From positions 2,565,501 to 2,629,500 of the forward strand of contig NZ_JACCFP010000001.1 in the NCBI RefSeq assembly GCF_013410655.1: DNA of 64,000 nt, written 5' to 3'. The position numbers were made by a program, and so were the translations under genes. The notes beneath the pieces were generated by a model. That model did not search any database. It saw only the letters and a list, made by a program, of their open reading frames with translations, and was not told where the DNA came from. This document shows positions 8,477 to 16,303 of the stretch, in pieces (position 1 is the first letter of the stretch; the number at the start of each line of letters is the position of its first letter). Origin of the DNA: Nocardioides thalensis. Its GTDB lineage: Bacteria; Actinomycetota; Actinomycetes; Propionibacteriales; Nocardioidaceae.

Positions 8477-9037
8477 CTACCGGCGCGCGAGCAGCGGCGC
8501 GAGGTGCCGCGCCGCCTGGTCGAGCGGCTCGGTCGACCGAGCAGCCCGCGCCGCCAGCAGCGCCCCCTCGACCGAGCTGACCACGAACCCGGCCAACGAG
8601 CGCGCCTCCTCACGGGGATGTCCCTCACCCTCGAGCTTGGCCGCGAGCTCCCCTGCCCAGGCCTCGAACGACGCGGCGGCCGCCTCGCGCACGGCGACGG
8701 CGTCGGCCGGCGCCGCGGCCGCGGCCGCGACCGGGCAGCCGAGCCGGAAGTCCGAGTCGACGAGGTTGGCGGACGTCTGGCGGATCGTCTCGACGAGCAG
8801 GGTGGCGCTGTCCATCGTCGCGCCGACCTCGCGCATGACCCGCTGCATCCACGCTCCGGCCGCGCGGGTCGCCGCGTCGATCAGCTCCAGCTTGCCGCCC
8901 GGGAAGTGCTGGTAGACGGACCGTCGGGCACTGTCGCTGCGCTCGAGGAGGTCGGCAAGGCCGGTACCCGCCACGCCCCGCTCACGGACCAGTTCGATCG
9001 CGGCGACGATGAGGCGCTCCCGCGGTCCCTGTGGCAT
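8477..9037 (-). CDS. TetR/AcrR-family transcriptional repressor
   Basis: 186 residues. The N-terminal helix-turn-helix reads RERLIVAAIELVRERGVAG, then SDSARRSVYQHFPGGK; the C-terminal domain is ligand-binding, similar to the LmrA/YxaF subgroup. ATG 9037 is preferred over GTG 9046 because ACGAGG lies 8 nt before it. It is divergent from the old-yellow-enzyme operon. Two 18-bp palindromes in the shared 89-bp upstream region are almost certainly its operators, so it should repress both directions until an unknown ligand binds. Confidence 0.88.
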   Translation of the reverse strand: MPQGPRERLIVAAIELVRERGVAGTGLADLLERSDSARRSVYQHFPGGKLELIDAATRAAGAWMQRVMREVGATMDSATLLVETIRQTSANLVDSDFRLGCPVAAAAAAPADAVAVREAAAASFEAWAGELAAKLEGEGHPREEARSLAGFVVSSVEGALLAARAARSTEPLDQAARHLAPLLARR

Positions 9038-9064
9038 CGCCCACACCTCGTTTCGCCGATCGCT

Positions 9065-9082
9065 GTAGACCAGATGGTCTAC
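9065..9082. promoter_or_regulatory. TetR operator 1
   Basis: GTAGACCAGATGGTCTAC: 8-bp arms, perfect except for the two central bases. Together with operator 2 (31 bp away, about three helical turns) it fills most of the divergent region. Confidence 0.8.
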
Positions 9083-9095
9083 ATCATGGTTGTCT

Positions 9096-9113
9096 GTAGA
9101 CCAGTCAGTCTAC
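9096..9113. promoter_or_regulatory. TetR operator 2
   Basis: GTAGACCAGTCAGTCTAC shares the GTAGAC/GTCTAC arms of operator 1. It lies immediately before the GGAGG of the gene at 9127, so occupancy would block initiation there. Confidence 0.78.
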
Positions 9114-9126
9114 TGGAGGCTTCCTG

Positions 9127-10383
9127 ATGCAGCGCACGACCGAGTCCGTGAACCGCCGTACCGTCCTCGAGCGGCCGCTCGAGCTGCCCAACGGCTTCGT
9201 GATCCCCAACCGGCTCGCCAAGGCCGCGCTCAGCGAGGGCCTGGGTGACCGCGACGGCGGCCCCGGCACCAGGATCCGGACCCTCTACCGGCGTTGGGCC
9301 GACAGCGGCGTCGGACTCACGATCACGGGCAACGTCATGATCGACCGGCGCCACGGGCTGGGCGAGCCGGGCAACGTCGCGGTCGAGGACGACCGCCACG
9401 GCGACCAGCTACGCTCCTGGGCGGAGATCACGAAGTCCGGCGGCTCCCGCGCCTGGGTGCAGATCAACCACCCGGGACGCCAGACCCCGCGCACGCTCAC
9501 GCCTCACCCCGTGGCTCCCTCCCCCGTCGCCCTCCCCGGCTCCGCGAAGCTGTTCGCCACGCCGCGGGAGCTCACCGGCGCGGAGATCGAGGACCTCGTC
9601 AGCCGCTACGCGACGACGGCGCGCATCGTCACCGATGCAGGGTTCGACGGAGTCCAGATCCACGGCGCCCACGGCTATCTCGTGAGCCAGTTCCTCTCCC
9701 CCTTGGCCAACCAGCGCACCGACGGGTGGGGCGGCACCCCGGAGAAGCGGCGCCGCTTCGTGCTCGAGGTGTTCCGTGCGATCCGCGCCGAGGTCGGAGC
9801 GGACGTCCCGATCGCGATCAAGCTCAACTCCGCCGACTTCCAGAAGGGCGGCTTCGGCCACGAGGAGTCGCTCGAGGTCGTGCACGCCCTCGCCGCGGAG
9901 GGCCTCGACCTGCTCGAGGTCTCCGGCGGCACCTACACGTCGGCCGCCATGCTCGGCGTCGACGTGTCGCTCAGGGAGAGCACCCGCAGGCGCGAGGCGT
10001 ACTTCCTGGAGTACGCCGAGAAGGTGCGCGCCATGCTCCCCCAGCTGCCGCTCATGCTGACCGGCGGCTTCCGCACCGCCGACGGCATGGTCGACGCCAT
10101 CGAGTCCGGCGCCATCGACGTCGTCGGTCTGGGCCGGCCGCTCACCGTGCAGCCGGACTTCCCCGCGGACCTGCTCGCGGGACGCGTCGACGAGAGCGTC
10201 GTCAACCCGCGCCGCAGCGGCATCAAGCTCCTCGACAACCTCACCGAGCTGACCTACTACACCGTGCAGATGTGGCGGATGGCCAAGGGCAAGGAGCCAG
10301 CGCCGGACCGTCACGCCGCCATCAACGTGACCCAGTACCTGCTCAACAACGGCATCGAGAGCCTGCGCTCGCCGCGCGCCTGA
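9127..10383 (+). CDS. NADH:flavin oxidoreductase, old yellow enzyme family
   Basis: FMN-dependent ene-reductase-like TIM barrel (418 aa). Motifs seen: NRLAKAALSEG near the N-terminus, WVQINHPGRQ, GVQIHGAHGYLVSQFLSP (substrate/FMN loop), NQRTDGWGG, and MLTGGFRT plus VVGLGRPL for the FMN phosphate. It lacks the extra iron-sulfur and FAD domains of 2,4-dienoyl-CoA reductase, so it is the short form. GGAGG precedes the ATG. It heads an operon with an SRPBCC protein, a molybdopterin oxidoreductase and a CBS protein, and is divergent from TetR. A role in reducing an unsaturated carbonyl compound is inferred; substrate unknown. Confidence 0.9.
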   Translation: MQRTTESVNRRTVLERPLELPNGFVIPNRLAKAALSEGLGDRDGGPGTRIRTLYRRWADSGVGLTITGNVMIDRRHGLGEPGNVAVEDDRHGDQLRSWAEITKSGGSRAWVQINHPGRQTPRTLTPHPVAPSPVALPGSAKLFATPRELTGAEIEDLVSRYATTARIVTDAGFDGVQIHGAHGYLVSQFLSPLANQRTDGWGGTPEKRRRFVLEVFRAIRAEVGADVPIAIKLNSADFQKGGFGHEESLEVVHALAAEGLDLLEVSGGTYTSAAMLGVDVSLRESTRRREAYFLEYAEKVRAMLPQLPLMLTGGFRTADGMVDAIESGAIDVVGLGRPLTVQPDFPADLLAGRVDESVVNPRRSGIKLLDNLTELTYYTVQMWRMAKGKEPAPDRHAAINVTQYLLNNGIESLRSPRA

Positions 10384-10394
10384 AAGGACCAGCG

Positions 10395-10847
10395 ATGAAG
10401 ACCGTCGTCGTGACCAAGACACTCAGGGCCCCGATCGAGGAGGTCTTCGAGGCCTACACAGACCACGAGCGGCTCGCCGACCTTCCGATGGTGATCTCGG
10501 CGAAGGTGACCGTGCCCGGCCGGACCGAGAAGAACGGGCTCGGCGCCGTGCGCGAGGTCAACGGCGGCCTGATCTGGCTGCGCGAGGAGATGGTCGGCTG
10601 GGAACGGCCGACCCTCATGGAGTACTCGATCACCAGGTCACGGCCGGCGTCGACCCACGAGCTCGGCCGGGTCGAGTTCAGTGAAGTGCCGGGCGGAACG
10701 AAGGTCGTCTGGACCACACGATTCGGCCTCGAGAACAAGATGCTCGCCGTCGCGGAGGCGGGCTTCGCGGCCGCGTTCCGCTTCATCTTCGTGATGACGC
10801 TCGCCCAGGTCGAGAAGCGCGCCATCGCAGCAAGCGCGGCCGCCTGA
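10395..10847 (+). CDS. SRPBCC (START-like/polyketide cyclase fold) protein
   Basis: 150-residue helix-grip protein. It opens with the standard family pattern VTKTLRAPIEEVFEAYTDHERLADLP and ends in a long amphipathic helix. Such proteins bind hydrophobic ligands or act as cyclases and dehydratases; none of these activities can be assigned. AAAGGA lies upstream. Its TGA overlaps the next ATG (TGATG), so it is translationally coupled to the molybdopterin oxidoreductase and probably shares its pathway. Confidence 0.82.
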   Translation: MKTVVVTKTLRAPIEEVFEAYTDHERLADLPMVISAKVTVPGRTEKNGLGAVREVNGGLIWLREEMVGWERPTLMEYSITRSRPASTHELGRVEFSEVPGGTKVVWTTRFGLENKMLAVAEAGFAAAFRFIFVMTLAQVEKRAIAASAAA

Positions 10848-13384
10848 TGCCGGGCCTCCGCCGGCGCGAGGGCGTCCACGTCCTCGACCTCGGCGACACG
10901 GAGAACCGCCGACAGATGACTGAAGCGACCTGGCAGAAGTCGGCCTGCATCCTGTGCGAGTGCAACTGCGGCCTGGAGATCCAGGTCGTGGACGGGCGGC
11001 TGGCCAAGATCCGCGGCGACAAGGACCACGTCTCGTCGCAGGGCTACACCTGCGAGAAGCCGCTGCGGCTCGACAAGTACCAGAACAGCCGCGACCGGAT
11101 CACGTCCCCGCTGCGGCGCCGTGACGACGGCAGCTACGAGGAGATCGACTGGGACACGGCGATCTCGGAGATCGCCGCCAAGCTCACCGGCATCAAGGAG
11201 ACACACGGCGGCGAGCGCATCCTGTTCTACGCCGGTGGCGGGCAGGGCAACCACCTGCCGGCGGCGTACGGTCAGTCGCTGCGCGCGGCGCTCGGCACGA
11301 AGTACTACTCCAACGCCCTCGCGCAGGAGAAGACCGGCGAGGCCTGGGTCGACGGCAAGCTGTACGGCGGGCACACGAAGGGCGACGTCGAGCACGCCGA
11401 GGTCGCGATGTTCATCGGCAAGAACCCGTGGCAGACCCACTCGTTCCCGCGAGCCCGCCCCGTGCTGAAGGAGCTCGCGCGCGACCCGCAGCGGTCGATG
11501 ATCGTGCTCGACCCGCGTCGCAGCGAGACCGCGGCGATGGCCGACTTCCACCTCCAGGTCAGGCCCGGCACGGACGCCTGGTGCCTGGCGGCGATGCTCG
11601 GCGCGATCGTCGAGGAGGACCTGATCGACCACGCGTTCGTCGACGACCACACCCACGGGGTCGACGAGGTCCTCGAGGTCCTGCGGGAGGTCCCCGTGGC
11701 GCAGTACGCCGCCACGTGCGCCGTGCCCGAGGCCCTGATCCGGGCCGCGGCCCGGCGCTTCGCCACCGCCGCGAGCGCGATGACCTACGAGGACCTCGGC
11801 ACCCAGCAGGCGCCCAACAGCACGCTCGTGTCCTACCTCAACAAGCTGCTCTGGATCCTGACCGGCAACTTCGGCAAGCCCGGCACGATGGCGCTGCACT
11901 CCTGGTTCGCCCGGCTCGCCGGCGAGCCACCGGCCGACCCGCGCGCCACTCCCCGCAGACCTGCCTCCACCCTGACGAGGCTGCAGCGCCGCGCGGTCGC
12001 GAGCGCCGTCACCGCCGGGGCTGCGGGCGTCTCCCGGGCGACGCCGTGGGGCGCCCGCCTGCACAAGGGCGCCACCAACACGGTCTCGGCGAAGCTGCTC
12101 GCCCAGCTCGCCCCCGTGCTCGCCGACGGCCTGGCCGCCGGCGCCTACCCGCGCGCCGAGCGCACCACGCCGGTGACCGGCGCCCGGGTGATCGGCGGCA
12201 TGATCCCGGCGAACTCGATCGCCGAGGAGATCCTGACCGACCATCCCGAGCGGATGCGCGCGATCTGGATCGACAGCTCCAACCCCGCCCACTCGCTGCC
12301 CGACTCCGACCGGTTCAAGAAGGCGATGCGGGCCTGCGACATCACGGTCGTGGTCGACGTGGCGTTCACCGAGACCGCGCGCACCGCCGACTACGTGCTC
12401 CCCGCGTCGACCCAGTTCGAGAAGTGGGAGTGCACGTTCTTCAACCTGGAGTTCCCGCACAACTCGTTCCAGCTGCGCGCCCCGCTCCTCGACCCGACCC
12501 CGGGCACCCTGGGCGAGCCGGAGATCTATGCCCGCGTGATCCGCGAGCTGGGCGTCGTCGACGAGGGGGTGCTCGACCGCCTGCGCACGGCCCTGACGGC
12601 CGGACCGGACGCGTTCGCCCTCGCGTTCTTCTCGGCAGCCGCCGCCGATCCCTCCCTGATGAAGATGGCGGGCTTCGTGCTCCACGAGACCCTCGGCCCG
12701 ACGCTCCCGAACGGAGCCCGGGCCGCCGCGGTGCTGTGGGGCCTGGCGCAGCTCTGCGTGCTGTCCTACCCCGAGGGGACCGCGCGCGCCGGTTTCGACG
12801 GACCGCTGCTCCAGGCCGGCCAGAAGCTGTTCGAGGCCGTGCTCCGAGAGCGGGCCGGCGTCACGTTCACGGTCGACGAGTGGGAGCACGCCTGGGACTA
12901 CGTGGCCCGCAAGGACGACCGGATCACCGTCGCCATCCCCGAGCTGCTGCCCGAGCTCCGGGCGCTGGCCGACGCCCCGTCGTCGTGGACGACGGACGAA
13001 TTCCCGTTCGTGCTGATGGCCGGGGAGCGGCGCGCCTTCACCGCCAACGACATCATCCGCGACCCCTCGTGGCGACGCCGTGACGCCGACGGCGCGCTGC
13101 GGATCAGCCCCAGCGACGCCGAGCGCATCGGCGTGGCCGCGGACGGCCGGGTGCGGATCACGACCGAGACGGGCGCCGCGGAGGTGGGCGTCGAGATCAC
13201 TGACGTGATGCAGCCCGGCCACGTGTCCCTCCCCAACGGCCTCGGCACCGACTACCCCGACGAGAGCGGCAACCGCGAGCGGACCGGCGTACCCCTCAAC
13301 GAGCTGTCGGGGGCGCTCCGGCGGGACCCGATCGCGGGGACTCCCTGGCACAAGTACGTGCCGGCGAGGGTCGAAGCTGTTTGA
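10847..13384 (+). CDS. Molybdopterin-dependent oxidoreductase (DMSO-reductase family)
   Basis: Large bis-MGD enzyme (845 aa, or 822 if translation starts at ATG 10916, which has GGAGA upstream). A [4Fe-4S] site is formed by Cys34, Cys37, Cys41 and Cys69 (CILCECNC then GYTC). Molybdopterin domains follow (FIGKNPWQTH, IVLDPRRSETA, PASTQFEKWE) and a C-terminal dinucleotide-binding barrel ends the protein (LPNGLGTDYPD). No twin-arginine signal, so cytoplasmic. Near YYSNALAQEKT, where formate dehydrogenases carry Cys or Sec as metal ligand, no Cys or Sec is visible; alignment is needed to say which residue replaces it. It shares an operon with an ene-reductase. Substrate unknown. Confidence 0.87.
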   Translation: MPGLRRREGVHVLDLGDTENRRQMTEATWQKSACILCECNCGLEIQVVDGRLAKIRGDKDHVSSQGYTCEKPLRLDKYQNSRDRITSPLRRRDDGSYEEIDWDTAISEIAAKLTGIKETHGGERILFYAGGGQGNHLPAAYGQSLRAALGTKYYSNALAQEKTGEAWVDGKLYGGHTKGDVEHAEVAMFIGKNPWQTHSFPRARPVLKELARDPQRSMIVLDPRRSETAAMADFHLQVRPGTDAWCLAAMLGAIVEEDLIDHAFVDDHTHGVDEVLEVLREVPVAQYAATCAVPEALIRAAARRFATAASAMTYEDLGTQQAPNSTLVSYLNKLLWILTGNFGKPGTMALHSWFARLAGEPPADPRATPRRPASTLTRLQRRAVASAVTAGAAGVSRATPWGARLHKGATNTVSAKLLAQLAPVLADGLAAGAYPRAERTTPVTGARVIGGMIPANSIAEEILTDHPERMRAIWIDSSNPAHSLPDSDRFKKAMRACDITVVVDVAFTETARTADYVLPASTQFEKWECTFFNLEFPHNSFQLRAPLLDPTPGTLGEPEIYARVIRELGVVDEGVLDRLRTALTAGPDAFALAFFSAAAADPSLMKMAGFVLHETLGPTLPNGARAAAVLWGLAQLCVLSYPEGTARAGFDGPLLQAGQKLFEAVLRERAGVTFTVDEWEHAWDYVARKDDRITVAIPELLPELRALADAPSSWTTDEFPFVLMAGERRAFTANDIIRDPSWRRRDADGALRISPSDAERIGVAADGRVRITTETGAAEVGVEITDVMQPGHVSLPNGLGTDYPDESGNRERTGVPLNELSGALRRDPIAGTPWHKYVPARVEAV

Positions 13385-13800
13385 TGGACGCCATGGAGAC
13401 CGTCGGCGACGCGATGCTGCACCACCCCACGGTGCACCCCGCGGACCTGACGGTCGCCGAGGCGCGAGCGTTCTTCGCGAGCAGCCCGAAGCGGCACTTG
13501 CTCCTGCTGGTGCGCGACGACGTCCTGGTCGGGGCCGTCTCCCGCCACGACGTCGAGACCACGCCGGAGGCGGACGCCGCCGCGCCCGCCGCGAGCATCG
13601 CCTCTCTCGAGGGCCGCACCACCAGAGTGGACGTGCCGGTCGGGCCGCTGCGGGAGTCCATGGCCGGCACCGGACTGCGCCGGATCGCCGTGGTCGACGA
13701 CGAGATGCACCTGGTCGGCCTGCTCTGCCTGAAGGCCAGCCTCACCGGGTTCTGCACCGACGAGGGCGTTGCGGAGATGCGGCGCTCACGCAGCGGCTAG
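13384..13800 (+). CDS. CBS-domain protein
   Basis: Small (138 aa) protein made of two CBS motifs. The first is DAMLHHPTVHPADLTVAEAR to VLVGAVSRHDV; the second ends RRIAVVDDEMHLVGLLCLK. Such pairs bind adenosine nucleotides and act as energy sensors. Its ATG overlaps the TGA of the molybdopterin oxidoreductase by one base, so it is coupled to that enzyme and may regulate it. No catalytic domain is attached. Confidence 0.8.
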   Translation: MDAMETVGDAMLHHPTVHPADLTVAEARAFFASSPKRHLLLLVRDDVLVGAVSRHDVETTPEADAAAPAASIASLEGRTTRVDVPVGPLRESMAGTGLRRIAVVDDEMHLVGLLCLKASLTGFCTDEGVAEMRRSRSG

Positions 13801-13810
13801 CGTCGCCCTC

Positions 13811-14737
13811 GTGGAGCCCCTCGGCCAGTATCCCGACCCGACGCACACCGTCGCCCACCTGAGCGACCCGCACCTGCTCGCCGACACGCTGCAGTACGGC
13901 GTGGTCGACACCGTGACCCGGCTGCGCCAGGCGCTCGACCGCCTGCGCCGGATGCCGACGCCGCCCCAGGCGCTCGTCTTCACCGGCGACCTGGCGGACC
14001 AGGGTGAGCCCGCGGCGTACGCGACGCTCCGCGCGGTCGTCGAGCCCGTCGCCGAGGACCTCGGCGCCGAGGTCGTGTGGGTGATGGGCAACCACGACGA
14101 CCGCCGCACCTACGCGCGCGAGCTGTTCGACACCGACAGCGACGCTCCGCAGGACCGCGTGCACGACGTCGCGGGCCTGCGCATCGTGGCTCTCGACACG
14201 AGCGTGCCGGGCTGGCACCACGGCGACCTGACCGACGACCAGCTGGCGTGGCTCCGGGACGTGCTCGCCGAGCCGGCACCGCACGGCACGCTGCTGGCCA
14301 TGCACCACGCGCCGATCCCGGTGCCGATGCTGCGGCTCGCCGAGCTGATCGAGCTGCACGACCAGCCCCGGCTCGCGGAGGTGGTCACCGGCTCCGACGT
14401 GCGCGGTATCCTCGGCGGGCACTTCCACTTCACGTCGTACTCGACGTTCGCGGGCGTGCCGGTCTCGGTGGCGGCGGCGACCTGCTACACCTCCGAGCTC
14501 GCGCCCGACGAGCGGCTGCTGTCGGCCGTCGACGCCCACCAGTCGTTCACGATGCTGCACCTGTACGCCGACCAGATCGTCCACTCCGTGGTGCCGGCCG
14601 CCGACTCGCCCGAGATCAGCGGCTACGGGCTGGAGATGCTCGAGCCGTTCCGCGCGCTCACGCCGGAGCAGCGGTTCGACATGGTGGCGCGCAAGGACTC
14701 CCCGCTCAACCGCAGGGAGGAGCCGGTCGTCCCGTGA
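13811..14737 (+). CDS. Calcineurin-like phosphodiesterase (CpdA-type)
   Basis: 308 residues with the full class III cyclic-nucleotide phosphodiesterase motif set: HLSDPHLL, FTGDLADQG, GNHDD, MHHAP and GGHFHF. Mycobacterial Rv0805 and E. coli CpdA have the same order, so cAMP or another phosphodiester is a likely substrate. GTG 13811 is chosen because it directly follows the CBS stop; an upstream ATG at 13769 would overlap that gene. Cotranscription with the upstream operon is possible. It converges with the P450 operon, 7 bp away. Confidence 0.85.
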   Translation: MEPLGQYPDPTHTVAHLSDPHLLADTLQYGVVDTVTRLRQALDRLRRMPTPPQALVFTGDLADQGEPAAYATLRAVVEPVAEDLGAEVVWVMGNHDDRRTYARELFDTDSDAPQDRVHDVAGLRIVALDTSVPGWHHGDLTDDQLAWLRDVLAEPAPHGTLLAMHHAPIPVPMLRLAELIELHDQPRLAEVVTGSDVRGILGGHFHFTSYSTFAGVPVSVAAATCYTSELAPDERLLSAVDAHQSFTMLHLYADQIVHSVVPAADSPEISGYGLEMLEPFRALTPEQRFDMVARKDSPLNRREEPVVP

Positions 14738-14744
14738 CGGTCCG

Positions 14745-16022
14745 CTAGCGCGGCGCGTGGGCGGCGATGCGGGTGCCCGCGGGAGCGCGTGACGGGATCC
14801 GCCGCAATGGGACCTCGTGGGCGCCCGGTCCGAGATCAAGGTCGATCGACGCGAGGCGACGCAGGGTCACCTCGAGCAGCGCGGCGGCCGAGGGCTCACC
14901 GGGACAGCGGTGGCCCTTGCGCACGTCTCCCCCGCCGTGCGGCACGTAGCGATGGACGTCGGGCTCGACCACCCGGCCCGTGGCGTCGAGGAAGCGCTCG
15001 GGCTCGAAGAGGTCGGGGTCCCGCCAGACGGCCGGGTCCCTGTTGGTGCCGATGATGTCGAGCACGATCCAGTCCTTCTGCCGCGCCGTGCCGCCCGCCC
15101 AGTGGATGTCACGGCGCACGCGGCCCGGAAGCAACGGGGCGAAGGGATACCACCGGCGGATCTCGTGCTCGAACGCGCGGCGCTCGTCGTCGGTGCCGTC
15201 GGCCAGCCTGGACCGCCACTCGGGGTGGGCGGCGAGCGCATGGCCCGCGAACGCGCCGAAGAACGCCACCGCCACCGTCGGGCGGAGCACGTTGACGAGC
15301 TCGGTCGCGGCCACGGTGTCGGACAGGTCGGAGGCGGCGATCACGTGGAGCGCACTGCCCGGCGGCGCCACGCGCTCACCGGCACGCGTCTCGCGCACGA
15401 TCCGCCGCGCCCACAGCTGGGCGCGGACCCGTCCCAGCACGGCACGCGGGTACGCCGTACCGCGGATCCCGAATCCGTCGACGATGAGCGCGAGCTCGCG
15501 TGCGATCCGGTGGGCCTCCGCCCGCTCGGTCTCGATGCCGCTCCACTCCACGACGGCCTCGCCGTAAACGGCGGTCAGCTCGTCGAAGAGCCGGATCTCG
15601 GCGCCGTCCCACGCGCGGCTCGCCTCGTCCAGTCGTCGGTCGACCAGGGCCGCGAGCCGCCGTACCGATGCGTCGTCGATGATCCGGAAGAACAGATCCT
15701 TGCGCTCCAGGTGGGCCACACCGTCCAGCCCGTGCACGGTGCCGGGGCCGAACAGCAGCAGTCGCAGCGGCGCGGGCACCGCGCCGCGGCGGGTGACGAA
15801 GTCGGGGTCGTAGAACGTGCGGACGCCGAGCGGGCCGCGGACGACGAGCGCGCGACGGCCGAGCAGCCGCGCCTCGAACCAGTCGGCGCCTCCCCCGGCC
15901 TCCCGGAGGCGGGCGATCGCGGCGTAGCCGTGACGGACGAGGGCGAGGGACAGCTCGTTGCGGAACGCCACCATGCGCACCGCGGTACCCGACCGCCGGA
16001 GTGGGAACCGGTGCGGGGTCAC
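14745..16022 (-). CDS. CYP152-type cytochrome P450 peroxygenase (fatty-acid hydroxylase)
   Basis: P450 of the hydrogen-peroxide-using CYP152 family (425 aa). The heme loop reads GGGDVRKGHRCPGE with proximal Cys373, the CYP152 form rather than the usual FxxGxRxCxG. The I-helix has VNVLRPTVAVAF, placing Arg247-Pro248 where monooxygenases have the acid-alcohol pair; in P450-BS-beta the equivalent Arg holds the fatty-acid carboxylate. No redox partner is encoded nearby, as expected for a peroxygenase. The GTG start overlaps the stop of the upstream lipoprotein gene in GTGA. Expected products are alpha- or beta-hydroxy fatty acids, or terminal alkenes. Which one cannot be told from sequence. Confidence 0.92.
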   Translation of the reverse strand: MTPHRFPLRRSGTAVRMVAFRNELSLALVRHGYAAIARLREAGGGADWFEARLLGRRALVVRGPLGVRTFYDPDFVTRRGAVPAPLRLLLFGPGTVHGLDGVAHLERKDLFFRIIDDASVRRLAALVDRRLDEASRAWDGAEIRLFDELTAVYGEAVVEWSGIETERAEAHRIARELALIVDGFGIRGTAYPRAVLGRVRAQLWARRIVRETRAGERVAPPGSALHVIAASDLSDTVAATELVNVLRPTVAVAFFGAFAGHALAAHPEWRSRLADGTDDERRAFEHEIRRWYPFAPLLPGRVRRDIHWAGGTARQKDWIVLDIIGTNRDPAVWRDPDLFEPERFLDATGRVVEPDVHRYVPHGGGDVRKGHRCPGEPSAAALLEVTLRRLASIDLDLGPGAHEVPLRRIPSRAPAGTRIAAHAPR

Positions 16023-16303
16023 TCATCCGCCGGCAGCTCCGCCAGGAGCTCTCGCGCGGCCTCGCGGATCCGGTCGGCCTCCTCGCCGGAGATCTCCGCG
16101 GCGAGCTCGGCGCGCGACGTACGGGCGACGAGGCGGTCGAGGGCCGCCCGGACCTTGTCGTAGTCGCCTGCCTCGATGGCCGCTTCCACCGCGTCCAGCT
16201 GCGTGGCGAGCGCCGGCACGTCGTCGGCGGGGGCGGTCTCCGACCCGCAGCCGGAAAGCGCGACCGGCACGAGCAGGCCGGCGAGGGCGAGGCGCGCGTT
16301 CAT
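16019..16303 (-). CDS. Small lipoprotein
   Basis: 94-residue exported lipoprotein. It has a hydrophobic leader and lipobox ending ALSGC with Cys19 as lipidation site, a short Ala/Glu linker, then one predominantly helical, acidic domain. It overlaps both neighbours by 4 bp (ATGA with the kinase upstream, GTGA with the P450 downstream), so the three are translated as a unit. Its location outside the membrane and the kinase's short outer tail make an interaction plausible, but that is inference. No recognised domain. Confidence 0.82.
   Translation of the reverse strand: MNARLALAGLLVPVALSGCGSETAPADDVPALATQLDAVEAAIEAGDYDKVRAALDRLVARTSRAELAAEISGEEADRIREAARELLAELPADE

Noticed and set aside
10454..13351. 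965-codon minus-strand open frame opposite the molybdopterin oxidoreductase
   Set aside because: High-GC antisense shadow; low-complexity protein and no ribosome site.
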